A DNA stretch of 42,158 nucleotides from Pseudorhodobacter sp. E13 (GTDB lineage Bacteria > Pseudomonadota > Alphaproteobacteria > Rhodobacterales > Rhodobacteraceae). A model generated the notes under the pieces. The model was not told the DNA's origin. It worked only from the letters and a program-made list of their open reading frames with translations, and did not search any database. The position numbers and the translations under genes are program-made. This document shows, one piece after another, positions 27,152 to 34,718 of this stretch. The stretch lies in NCBI RefSeq assembly GCF_003991405.1, contig NZ_RPEN01000140.1:1-42158 (forward strand), written 5' to 3'. The stretch's first letter is position 1, and the number at the start of each line of letters is the position of its first letter.

Positions 27152-27170
27152 AGGTCAAAAATACTGACCT
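27152..27170. promoter_or_regulatory. LysR-type palindrome AGGTCA-N7-TGACCT
   Basis: A perfect 6+6 inverted repeat in the gap between the divergent oxidoreductase and LysR genes, 39 bp upstream of the oxidoreductase GTG. It contains the LysR signature T-N11-A (T155 to A167 within the site). This is a probable binding site of the LysR protein encoded at 27273. Confidence 0.6.
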
Positions 27171-27272
27171 TTAAAGGGGGAATTAGTGCAGAACAAAACA
27201 TTTACTTGGGCCAGGTAGTTCATACATAGAGCGTTTCGTGTTAGCGTCCGACAACTTTACGAGAGTATCAGT

Positions 27273-28187
27273 ATGGATTGGGATAAACTCAGAATCTTTC
27301 ACGCGGTTGCGGATGCAGGCAGCCTGACACATGCGGGGGATACCCTGCATTTGTCGCAATCGGCTGTGTCGCGGCAAATCCGGTCGCTGGAAGAAAGCCT
27401 GAGCGTGACCTTGTTCCACCGCCATGCGCGCGGGCTGATTCTGACCGAACAGGGCGAATTGCTGTTCGATGCGACGAAATCCATGGTCAAACGGCTGGAA
27501 TCAGCCGCCGCCCGCATCCGCGACAGCGAAGATGAGGTGTTCGGCGAGTTGCGCGTGACCACGACAACGGGGTTCGGCACGCTCTGGCTTGCCCCGCGCC
27601 TGCCGGCGCTTTACGCCAAATACCCCAACCTCAAGATCGACCTGATGCTGGAGGAGCGGGTGCTGGACCTGCCGATGCGAGAGGCCGATGTTGCGATCCG
27701 CATGAAGGAACCCAGCCAAGCTGATTTGATCCGGCGGCGGTTGATGAATATCAACATGCGGCTGTATGCGACGCCGAAATATCTGGCACAGGCGGGCACA
27801 CCGCAGCGGATGGAGGATTTCAACACCCATCGTCTGATCTGCCAGAACACAAATGCCGCGCAGGTTGCGGCGGGGGCGTCGCTGGTGCAGCAGCTTATGA
27901 TGCACGACATCCCGTCAATGCTGACGGTGAACAACTATTTCGGGGTTCTGCAAGGTGTGCTGAGCCATTTGGGAATCGGCGTGCTGCCGGATTACCTGAC
28001 CGAAGATTTCCCCGATCTGGTGCGCGTGCTGCCAGAGGTGGAATCGGGTGAAGTGCCGGTGTTTCTGGCCTATCCCGAGGAATTGCGGCAATCAAAACGC
28101 GTGGCGGCTTTCCGCGATTTCGTGACCGAGGAAATTTTTGCCTATCGCAAGCGGCAAAGGGAAACCGCCAGTTCTGGCGACGAATAG
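27273..28187 (+). CDS. LysR-family transcriptional regulator
   Basis: A 304-aa regulator. The N-terminal winged helix (about 1-62) reads MDWDKLRIFHAVADAGSLTH, then LSQSAVSRQIRSLEESL and LFHRHARGLILTEQG. The effector-binding domain is a periplasmic-binding fold (about 92-295). It is divergent from the indolepyruvate oxidoreductase, with an AGGTCA-N7-TGACCT palindrome between. LysR proteins commonly control a divergent target and themselves, so regulation of arylpyruvate or aromatic amino-acid use is likely; the ligand is unknown. GAGAG lies before the ATG. A possible small transcript with a strong terminator follows. Confidence 0.92.
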   Translation: MDWDKLRIFHAVADAGSLTHAGDTLHLSQSAVSRQIRSLEESLSVTLFHRHARGLILTEQGELLFDATKSMVKRLESAAARIRDSEDEVFGELRVTTTTGFGTLWLAPRLPALYAKYPNLKIDLMLEERVLDLPMREADVAIRMKEPSQADLIRRRLMNINMRLYATPKYLAQAGTPQRMEDFNTHRLICQNTNAAQVAAGASLVQQLMMHDIPSMLTVNNYFGVLQGVLSHLGIGVLPDYLTEDFPDLVRVLPEVESGEVPVFLAYPEELRQSKRVAAFRDFVTEEIFAYRKRQRETASSGDE

Positions 28188-28358
28188 ATAATTTCCGTAT
28201 CTTATCCATAGGTTATTGCAGCCATGCACAGAACGCATATCGGACATTCCTAGACTGCACGGTCAAAAAACTTGCACAATAGGAATTGCACGCCTAATTG
28301 AACTCTCGAAGGTGGCAATGATTAGCTCTTGTCCTCTTCATACCTCCCTGTTGGACTT

Positions 28359-28386
28359 GGCCGAGCGGTTGCTCGGCCTTTTTTTT
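28359..28386 (+). terminator. Strong Rho-independent terminator
   Basis: A perfect 8-bp GC stem (GGCCGAGC / GCTCGGCC) with loop GGTT is followed by eight T residues. It lies 171 bp downstream of the LysR stop and before the convergent sigma-factor gene. It is far from the LysR end, leaving room for a separate short transcript. Confidence 0.9.
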
Positions 28387-28450
28387 GCGCAAATGGCAGG
28401 CAAGGCCCGCCCAAACCTTGGGCAACGGCTGCGGCGCAGACCAGAGGTGG

Positions 28451-29722
28451 TCAGTTTTGCGGCAGTGCAGCGCGCCTTTTGGTCAAGAATGCTGCATCTG
28501 CGAAAGACGGGCTAAGCGCGATGGCCCGGTCATAGGCGGCGCGCGCGGCGTCCCAGCGACCAAGGCGGCGCAAAAGATCGGCCTTGGTGGCGTGAAAAGG
28601 TTGATACTCTGCCAGTTCCGCCGCCAATCCTTGCACCTCGATCAAGGCCGCCTCTGCCTGCCCCAGTTCGGCCAAGGCCACAGCGCGGTTCAAGCGGATC
28701 ACGCTGGTCGGCTCCATCCGCAGCAGACTGTCATACAGCGCCAGAATTTGCGGCCAATCCGGCCCCTCTGGCCCGATATGACAGGCCGCAATCGCCGCCT
28801 TGATCTGGAACGGGCCGGGACGGTGGCGTTTGATCGCCGCATCCAACAGCGCCAGACCTTCGGCCAGCATCGTCGCATCCCACAGCGACCTGTCCTGCGC
28901 GCCAAGGGCAATCGTGACCCCTTGCGCATCCTTGCGGGCAGCGGCGCGGGCATGGGTCAGCAACAAAAGCGCAAGGCAACCCATGACCTCTGGCTGATCG
29001 GGGCGCAGATGGTTGACCAACCCGGCCAGCCAGATCGCCTCATCGCTCAGGTCCTTGCCGTGGCTTTCGCCTGCACCATGCCCGGCGGTGAAGATCAGGT
29101 AGATCACCGTCAGCACCGCATTCAGGCGCGCGTCCCAATCCTGCGCTTCGGGGATGTTAAAACGGATGCCCGCCACCGCGATCTTGGTTTTGGCCCGTGA
29201 CAGGCGTTGGCCCATGGTGGTTTCACGGTCCAGAAAGGCGCGGGCAATCTGGGCCGTGGTCAACCCGCCCAGCAAGCGCAGCGTCAGCGCCACTTGCGAC
29301 TTCTGGTCCAGCGCCGGGTGGCAGCAAGTGAACATCAGCCGCAAGCGTTCGTCGGGGATGGGCTGCGGCGCCTCGGCCTCGGCCTGCGCCAACAGTGCGA
29401 TATCTGCTGCCTGCTTGCCGTGCCGTGCAGATTGCCGGAACCGGTCAATCGCCTTGCGATAGGCCACCCGCAGCAGCCAGCCCTGTGGATGGTCCGGCAC
29501 CCCGGCCCGGCCCCAATGCGCCAGCGCCGAGGCCAGCGCCTCTTGCAGCACATCTTCGGCCAGATGCAGATCAGAGATTTGCCGGGTCAACGCGGCAATC
29601 AACCGCCCCCTGTCGCCGCGCATCACAGCCTCCAGCGCGCTGCGGGTCTGCGTGGCAAAGGGGGCGGCCTTGTCTTGCGGCGGGGCGGGCCCTGCGGTGC
29701 TGTCAGGCCCCTGCCCCTGCAT
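28451..29722 (-). CDS. ECF-type RNA polymerase sigma factor (ECF42 / DUF6596)
   Basis: A 423-aa sigma factor, about twice the size of ordinary ECF factors. Regions sigma-2 and sigma-4 lie in the first 190 residues (DLHLAEDVLQEALASALAHW; PQGWLLRVAYRKAIDRFRQ; LLGGLTTAQIARAFL). The C-terminal half, about 200-423, is a helical TPR-like extension (DUF6596) typical of the ECF42 group. ECF42 genes have no anti-sigma factor and pair with a DGPF/YciI protein, as here: the neighbour's TGA is followed directly by this ATG. Regulation is believed to act through the C-terminal extension. The signal is unknown. Confidence 0.92.
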   Translation of the reverse strand: MQGQGPDSTAGPAPPQDKAAPFATQTRSALEAVMRGDRGRLIAALTRQISDLHLAEDVLQEALASALAHWGRAGVPDHPQGWLLRVAYRKAIDRFRQSARHGKQAADIALLAQAEAEAPQPIPDERLRLMFTCCHPALDQKSQVALTLRLLGGLTTAQIARAFLDRETTMGQRLSRAKTKIAVAGIRFNIPEAQDWDARLNAVLTVIYLIFTAGHGAGESHGKDLSDEAIWLAGLVNHLRPDQPEVMGCLALLLLTHARAAARKDAQGVTIALGAQDRSLWDATMLAEGLALLDAAIKRHRPGPFQIKAAIAACHIGPEGPDWPQILALYDSLLRMEPTSVIRLNRAVALAELGQAEAALIEVQGLAAELAEYQPFHATKADLLRRLGRWDAARAAYDRAIALSPSFADAAFLTKRRAALPQN

Positions 29723-30088
29723 TCAGCCCTCCATCATGGCGCTCAGGTCCATCACCGGGCGCAGCTCGATGGTGCCATGGGCCGCTGCCGGGATCATCGC
29801 GGCATATTTCAGCGCGCTGTCCAGATCGGGCACGTCGATGATATAAAACCCACCCAAAAGCTCTTTGGTTTCGGCAAAGGGGCCATCCATGGTTTCCACC
29901 TTGCCCGCCTTGATGCGCAAAGAGGTTGCCGTTTCCACCCCTTCCAGCGCCTCGCCCCCGACAAGCACACCGGCCTCGATCAAGCTGTCATTCAGGGTGA
30001 AATAGGCCTGCATATCCGCGTCCCCCTCTGGTGTTCCGGGTTTCGGTTCCCGTGCCGGGTCCGAATAAATCAGCGCAATGTATTTCAT
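29723..30088 (-). CDS. YciI/DGPF-domain protein
   Basis: A 121-aa protein with the YciI-like ferredoxin-fold. The start MKYIALIYSDPA and the DGPF motif (MDGPFAETKELLGGFYIID) are both clear, and LRPVMDLSAMMEG closes the protein. Such DGPF proteins are the conserved partners and frequent targets of ECF42 sigma factors; their biochemical role is not established. AAAGGA precedes the ATG. Its TGA is directly followed by the sigma-factor ATG, so the pair is translationally coupled. The 335-bp region upstream should hold the promoter. Confidence 0.9.
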   Translation of the reverse strand: MKYIALIYSDPAREPKPGTPEGDADMQAYFTLNDSLIEAGVLVGGEALEGVETATSLRIKAGKVETMDGPFAETKELLGGFYIIDVPDLDSALKYAAMIPAAAHGTIELRPVMDLSAMMEG

Positions 30089-30423
30089 AGTCTATCCTTT
30101 CAGATGAAATGCAAACCCAGCTTAGCAGGCGGGCCGCATGTTTTGCCACTTGTCTGACGGCCCAAGGCGTGAAGATGCCCCGCCACACCCAGCCCCCCGC
30201 AAAGCGATGGACAGCGGCAGGAAACATCCATTCCTGACCGACCAGACCCCCAAAGGACGTTTGCCCCGGCAGGATTTCGACAGGCCCCGCAAAATTTCCG
30301 CCAAAAAATCCGCGCGGACTTGCGAAATCCGGGCAAAATCCCGGCTCGGGCCCGCCTTTGCCCTTCCCCTCGCCCCCGGTTTCGCCTATCAGCGCGGCAT
30401 CAATTGACCGATGGGAAAATGCC
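30089..30423. other. Non-coding gap upstream of the YciI-sigma operon and purL
   Basis: A 335-bp divergent region. It holds several runs of GCCCC/GCCCG type, a short CCGGG-N5-CCCGG-type inverted repeat near 30325-30345, and the A/T-rich motif pair TTTCCGCC / ATCCGCGC around 30295-30320. I see no convincing promoter hexamers, RNA gene or protein-coding segment. Short open frames crossing it have non-coding composition. Confidence 0.6.
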
Positions 30424-32583
30424 ATGACCGAACCCGCGATCACGCCAGAGCTTGTTGCCGCACATGGGCTGAAGCCGGATGAATATGAGCGTTTGCTAGG
30501 CATCATCGGACGAGAGCCGACCTTCACCGAACTCGGCATCTTTTCTGCGATGTGGAATGAGCATTGCTCTTACAAATCCTCCAAGAAATGGCTGCGCACC
30601 TTGCCCACCACCGGGCCACAGGTGATTTGCGGGCCGGGTGAAAATGCCGGCGTGGTGGATATTGGTGACGGTCAGGCCGTGATCTTCAAGATGGAAAGCC
30701 ACAACCACCCATCGTATATCGAGCCGCATCAAGGTGCGGCCACCGGTGTGGGTGGCATCCTGCGCGATGTGTTCACCATGGGCGCGCGCCCGATTGCGGC
30801 GATGAATGCGCTGTCCTTTGGCCTGCCCTCGCATCCCAAAACCGCGCATCTGGTCAAAGGCGTGGTCGAAGGTGTCGGCAGCTATGGCAATGCCTTTGGC
30901 GTGCCCACCGTGGGCGGCGAGGTCCGCTTTCACCGCAGCTATAACGGCAACTGCCTTGTGAACGCCTTTGCGGCGGGTCTGGCCGATGCCGACAAGATTT
31001 TCTATTCCGTTGCCAGCGGCGTCGGCATGCCGGTGGTCTACCTTGGTGCCAAGACGGGCCGCGATGGTGTCGGCGGGGCCACCATGGCTTCCGCCGAATT
31101 TGACGACACGATCGAGGAAAAGCGCCCCACCGTGCAGGTCGGCGACCCCTTTACCGAAAAGCGCCTGCTGGAGGCTTGTCTTGAACTGATGCAGACCGGG
31201 GCCGTGATTTCCATTCAGGATATGGGGGCCGCGGGCCTCACCTGCTCTGCCGTGGAAATGGGCGACAAGGGCAAGCTGGGGATCAAGCTGCAACTCGATG
31301 ACGTGCCCCAACGCGAAGCCGCGATGACCGCCTATGAGATGATGCTGTCGGAATCTCAGGAACGCATGCTGATGGTGCTGAACCCGGAACTGGAAGCCGT
31401 GGCCCGCGCGATCTTTGTGAAATGGGATCTGGATTTTGCGATCGTGGGGGAAACCATCCCCGAAGACCGTTTCCTGATTCTGCACGGCAATGAGGTGAAA
31501 GCCGATCTGCCGCTGTCGAAACTCGCCTCCTCCGCGCCGGAATATGATCGCCCTTGGGTGGAAACCCCGGCGGCAGGCCCCACGGGTGATATCCCCGCCA
31601 TCGGCCCGATTGAGGCCCTGCGCGCCCTGATCGGCAGCCCGAACTATGCGCATAAGGCTTGGGTCTATGAACAATATGACAGCATGGTGATGGCCGATAC
31701 CGTGCGCAGCCCCGGCCTTGGGGCGGGTGTGGTGCGGGTGCATGGTACGCCAAAGCTGTTGGCCTTCACCTCGGATGTGACGCCGCGCTATGTCAAGGCC
31801 AACCCGGTGGAAGGCGGCAAGCAAGCCGTGGCCGAAGCCTATCGCAACCTTTGTGCCGTGGGCGCGCGGCCCTTGGCCACCACGGATAACCTGAATTTCG
31901 GCAACCCGGAAAAGCCGGAAATCATGGGCCAATTCGTCGGCGCGATCAAAGGGATCGGCGCGGCGGTGGCCGCACTCGATATGCCCATCGTGTCGGGCAA
32001 CGTCTCGCTTTACAACGAAACCGATGGCGTGGGCATCCTGCCCACACCCACCATCGGCGCAGTGGGGCTTCTGGCCTCTGCTGATGACCTGATCAGCGGT
32101 CTGCCGCGCGAAGGTGATATGGCCTTGGTCATCGGCACCACCCATGGCCATCTGGGCCAATCGGCCTTGCTGGCCGAAGCCTTTGGGTTGGAAACCGGCG
32201 ACGCCCCCGAGGTGGACCTGAAGGCTGAACGCAAGCATGGCGAATTCCTGCGCGCCAACCGCAAGCTGCTGCGCGCGGCAACCGACCTGTCCGATGGCGG
32301 CCTTGCACTGGCCGCGTTCGAAATGGCCGAAGCCGCGAAAACGGGCGTCTGGCTGGAAAGCGGCCATATCTCCACCCTCTTTGGCGAAGATCAGGCGCGC
32401 TATCTGGTCGCCTGCGATATCGCGGACGTCCCCGATCTGATCGAGGCGGGCGAAAAAGCCGGGGTCAAAGTGGCGCAAGTCGGGCAATTCGGCGGATCAT
32501 CGGTGTGCTTTGGCACGGCCTCTGCCCCGCTGGAGGAATTGTCCGGGCTCTATCGCTCGGCCTTTGCCAAGGCGGTCGGCTGA
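30424..32583 (+). CDS. purL: Phosphoribosylformylglycinamidine synthase subunit PurL
   Basis: The ATP-dependent synthetase of the fourth de novo purine step; the small form (719 aa) that works with PurQ and PurS, which are not in this window. Clear blocks are [18 protein letters not shown] near residue 50, [38 protein letters not shown] and the second-half repeat [18 protein letters not shown]. The start [10 protein letters not shown] at 30424 is chosen over the longer opening at 30358, with GGGAAAA upstream. The bolA-like gene follows 61 bp later. Confidence 0.96.
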   Translation: MTEPAITPELVAAHGLKPDEYERLLGIIGREPTFTELGIFSAMWNEHCSYKSSKKWLRTLPTTGPQVICGPGENAGVVDIGDGQAVIFKMESHNHPSYIEPHQGAATGVGGILRDVFTMGARPIAAMNALSFGLPSHPKTAHLVKGVVEGVGSYGNAFGVPTVGGEVRFHRSYNGNCLVNAFAAGLADADKIFYSVASGVGMPVVYLGAKTGRDGVGGATMASAEFDDTIEEKRPTVQVGDPFTEKRLLEACLELMQTGAVISIQDMGAAGLTCSAVEMGDKGKLGIKLQLDDVPQREAAMTAYEMMLSESQERMLMVLNPELEAVARAIFVKWDLDFAIVGETIPEDRFLILHGNEVKADLPLSKLASSAPEYDRPWVETPAAGPTGDIPAIGPIEALRALIGSPNYAHKAWVYEQYDSMVMADTVRSPGLGAGVVRVHGTPKLLAFTSDVTPRYVKANPVEGGKQAVAEAYRNLCAVGARPLATTDNLNFGNPEKPEIMGQFVGAIKGIGAAVAALDMPIVSGNVSLYNETDGVGILPTPTIGAVGLLASADDLISGLPREGDMALVIGTTHGHLGQSALLAEAFGLETGDAPEVDLKAERKHGEFLRANRKLLRAATDLSDGGLALAAFEMAEAAKTGVWLESGHISTLFGEDQARYLVACDIADVPDLIEAGEKAGVKVAQVGQFGGSSVCFGTASAPLEELSGLYRSAFAKAVG

Positions 32584-32644
32584 TCTTGCAGCCGCCCGCG
32601 GCCCGCCCTACATTGCTTGAAAGACCTGACACAGGACCACAGCC

Positions 32645-32881
32645 ATGCCCATCACCGCGCAAGATATCGAAACCCTGATCCGCGAAAGCTTCCCCAATGC
32701 CGTGATCCATGTCGAAGGCGATGACGGGGCGCATTTCTCGGCCGAGGTCATCGACGAAAGCTTTCGCGGCCTCAACCGGGTGCAGCAACAGCGCGCGGTG
32801 ATGAAGGCGCTGAAAGGCAAGATGGATGGCCCGCAGGGGGAATTGCACGCGCTTGGTCTGACCACCAAAGCGCCGGAATAG
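32645..32881 (+). CDS. BolA family protein
   Basis: A 78-aa protein of the BolA family: [20 protein letters not shown] at the start, [19 protein letters not shown] in the middle with the family histidine, and a short C-terminal helix ([14 protein letters not shown]). With monothiol glutaredoxin, encoded 52 bp downstream, BolA forms Fe-S-bridged heterodimers concerned with cluster delivery and iron sensing. CAGGA lies before the ATG. It is the IbaG/BolA-type small form rather than enteric BolA itself. Confidence 0.93.
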   Translation: MPITAQDIETLIRESFPNAVIHVEGDDGAHFSAEVIDESFRGLNRVQQQRAVMKALKGKMDGPQGELHALGLTTKAPE

Positions 32882-32933
32882 TGAAACACAGCTTCCGCCC
32901 GCTGCGGCCGCTGCAAAACCGAAGGACCTCAGA

Positions 32934-33296
32934 ATGACCGACGCAACCGCACAGATCAAAGACACGATCGAAAAGAATGATGTCGTCTTGTTCATGAAAG
33001 GCACCAAAATGATGCCGCAATGCGGGTTCTCCAGCCGGGTGGCCGGCGTGCTGAACTTCATGGGCGTGGAATTTGCCGATGTGAACGTGCTGGAAGATGC
33101 CGATATCCGCCAAGGTATCAAGGATTTCTCGGATTGGCCCACGATCCCGCAGCTTTACGTCAAAGGCGAATTCGTCGGCGGCTGTGACATCATCACCGAG
33201 ATGACGCTGAACGGTGAGTTGGATCAGTTGCTGGAAACCAAAGGCGTGGCCTTCAACAAGGAAGCCGCCGAAAAGATCCGCGAAGCCAACGCCTGA
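32934..33296 (+). CDS. grxD: Monothiol glutaredoxin Grx4 family
   Basis: A 120-aa monothiol glutaredoxin with active site CGFS, Cys30, after [24 protein letters not shown]-type glutathione-binding sequence ([19 protein letters not shown]) follows. It binds a [2Fe-2S] cluster as a dimer with glutathione and hands it to BolA or apo-proteins. AAGGA lies before the ATG. It sits next to bolA, the standard partnership. Confidence 0.95.
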   Translation: MTDATAQIKDTIEKNDVVLFMKGTKMMPQCGFSSRVAGVLNFMGVEFADVNVLEDADIRQGIKDFSDWPTIPQLYVKGEFVGGCDIITEMTLNGELDQLLETKGVAFNKEAAEKIREANA

Positions 33297-33315
33297 AGAT
33301 CGCCGCACAACGACT

Positions 33316-33343
33316 TGAAATGAAACAGGTTTGTTTCATTTCA
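33316..33343. terminator. AT-rich 12-bp inverted repeat after grxD
   Basis: TGAAATGAAACA / TGTTTCATTTCA with loop GGTT forms a perfect 12-bp palindrome 19 bp after the grxD stop, between convergent grxD and zapA. Its low GC content is unlike a typical terminator, and it could also be a regulator site. It is followed by the REP-like hairpin at 33389. Confidence 0.45.
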
Positions 33344-33354
33344 TCTTGGCTTAA

Positions 33355-33407
33355 ATACCTTCGGGGGTGAATTGGCCGCAAGGCCAAGGGGGGGCAGACA
33401 GCCCCCC
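33355..33407. repeat. REP-like element, second copy
   Basis: Contains AAATACCTTCGGGGGTGAA, then a short hairpin TTGGCC-GCAA-GGCCAA (33372-33387), and finally GGGGGGC-AGACA-GCCCCCC (33389-33407). The 13-mer GGGCAGACAGCCC is identical to the one at 48-58 in the repeat after glgC, in the same orientation relative to the window. Confidence 0.55.
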
Positions 33408-33438
33408 GCTTCTTTTCCGGCCCCGTCAGGCCCCGCAC

Positions 33439-33819
33439 TCAGGCGCGCGCTTTATCCTCGACCTTCGCAGCCAAAGCCTCGGCCCGGGCGGCGATCTCGG
33501 CCAGCGTCTCGGGGATTTGCGGCGGGATCACCGGAATTTCCACGCGCTGCGGTTCTGGCGCAGGCTGGTTCTCCAATTCCTCCACCCGCGCCTTGAGCAC
33601 GCGCAACTGATCCTCGACCGAGGCGGTGCGGTCTGCCAGCATCAAGCCCGCCATCAGCAGCATCCGCGCCTCGGGCAAGCGGCCCATCTGGGTGACAAGC
33701 GGCTGGGCCTCGGTGTCCAGCATTGCGGCGGCGGTGCGCAGGAAATGTTCCTCGCCTTCCTGACAAGCCACCATGAAACTGCGGCCCCCGATGGTGATTT
33801 CCAGTTCAGCCATTGGCAC
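33439..33819 (-). CDS. zapA: Cell division protein ZapA
   Basis: A 126-aa protein that bundles FtsZ filaments at the division ring. The N-terminal part (MAELEITIGGRSFMVACQEGEE) is the ZapA globular domain, followed by a coiled coil (QLRVLKARVEELEN). Its end carries a basic-acidic helix (EIAARAEALAAKVEDKA). The frame start at 33819 may read from the second Met (MAELEIT). The upstream coiled-coil gene overlaps its start by 14 bp, suggesting translational coupling. It is convergent with grxD. Confidence 0.93.
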   Translation of the reverse strand: MPMAELEITIGGRSFMVACQEGEEHFLRTAAAMLDTEAQPLVTQMGRLPEARMLLMAGLMLADRTASVEDQLRVLKARVEELENQPAPEPQRVEIPVIPPQIPETLAEIAARAEALAAKVEDKARA

Positions 33820-34357
33820 GGGCCTCCTCGATCAGCGGCTTCAACTCTGCCAGAATTTCATCCATTTCGGCGGTTTCGGTGTGGCGGGTGGCCCGCAGGC
33901 TTTCCAGTTCCGCCAGCATCGCCTTGTTGATCAGATGCGGCTCTACCATGTTATCGGCCGCCGCCTCATGCAACACGCGCAGATGTTCGCGCAATTGCAC
34001 GGTGGATTTGCGCATCCGCTGCAATTCCAGCCCTTGCACATCCAACTGCTGGGTCATCTTTTCGACCTTGGCTTCCAACTGGTTCTGCGACAGGTGATCG
34101 CGGTCTTTCACCGATTTCAGCCGCTCGGTCAGTTGCGCCGTCGTGGCCTTTTCGGCGGCGAGTTCCGATTTCAGCCGGGCAATCTCGGCCTCCAGCGGGG
34201 CGGTATCCACGGCGGGGGCAGGTTTCGGTTCTGCCGCAGGCGCTGCAACCGGCGCCACGGCAGAGGCCGCACCCAGCTTGTCCAATCCGGCGCCAATCCG
34301 CCCCAGCGCGGCCGTAATCCGCCGCTCGAGCTCTGCGATATTTGTTTGGTCGGCCAT
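33806..34357 (-). CDS. Coiled-coil protein of unknown function upstream of zapA
   Basis: A 183-aa protein. The N-terminal segment MADQTNIAELERRITAALG is helical, then an Ala/Pro-rich hinge (about 36-55). The rest is long coiled coil: APLEAEIARLKSELAAEK, LSQNQLEAKVEKMTQQLD and LQGLELQRMRKS-like repeats. There is no signal peptide or membrane helix. It overlaps zapA by 14 bp, so it is probably a division-ring co-factor that works beside ZapA in Rhodobacteraceae, but this is inferred from context. I do not recognise a named family. Confidence 0.8.
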   Translation of the reverse strand: MADQTNIAELERRITAALGRIGAGLDKLGAASAVAPVAAPAAEPKPAPAVDTAPLEAEIARLKSELAAEKATTAQLTERLKSVKDRDHLSQNQLEAKVEKMTQQLDVQGLELQRMRKSTVQLREHLRVLHEAAADNMVEPHLINKAMLAELESLRATRHTETAEMDEILAELKPLIEEARANG

Positions 34358-34718
34358 TCCTATGCCCCCTTGCCTCTTGCCTTTGCCGTCTCTGGCCTGA
34401 CACGGTTCATCCCTGCCGCGCCTTGGCCATCGCCGCCATGTTACCCTGCTTGATCTGCGCTTGTCACATCTAAATCACATCCGCGAATCGCGCAAAGCCT
34501 GCGATTTGCCGATCTTATCGCAATCGGGCGGCAAATTGCCCCCCCTTTAGGATCAAGCCCTTGCCAGACATGCTTGATCTTGCCGACAAGGCTGATATGC
34601 AGCTTTGGAGTTTTCGGGCAAGGGGCCATCTGCCCCCTGCACTCCGTATCACCTGCCGCCACGCTTGGGCATCCGCATCCTGCGCCGCCCGACCGCAACA
34701 AGACGAAGGATCATCGCT
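34358..34718. other. Gap between the coiled-coil gene and tkt
   Basis: 361 bp separate the divergent genes. It holds the 11-bp palindrome CGCGA-A-TCGCG (34482-34492) and the inverted repeat GATCAAG (34551-34557) / CTTGATC (34573-34579) with a 15-bp spacer. Several TTGCC words follow. No site resembling the TGTTAGCGCTAACA operator is present. A 6S RNA often lies near zapA in proteobacteria, but I could not draw its closed-bubble fold here. Confidence 0.5.

Noticed and set aside
27239-27246. TGTTAGCG before the LysR gene
   Set aside because: It matches only the left half of the LacI-type operator; the right half (TCCGACA) does not fit.
28216-28515. 99-codon frame crossing the terminator
   Set aside because: It runs into the sigma-factor gene and passes through the hairpin, so the longer frame is not supported; only a short leader from 28318 is kept as a possibility.
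34440-34718. 6S RNA near zapA
   Set aside because: I could not draw the long stem with a central bubble; the inverted repeats seen are short.
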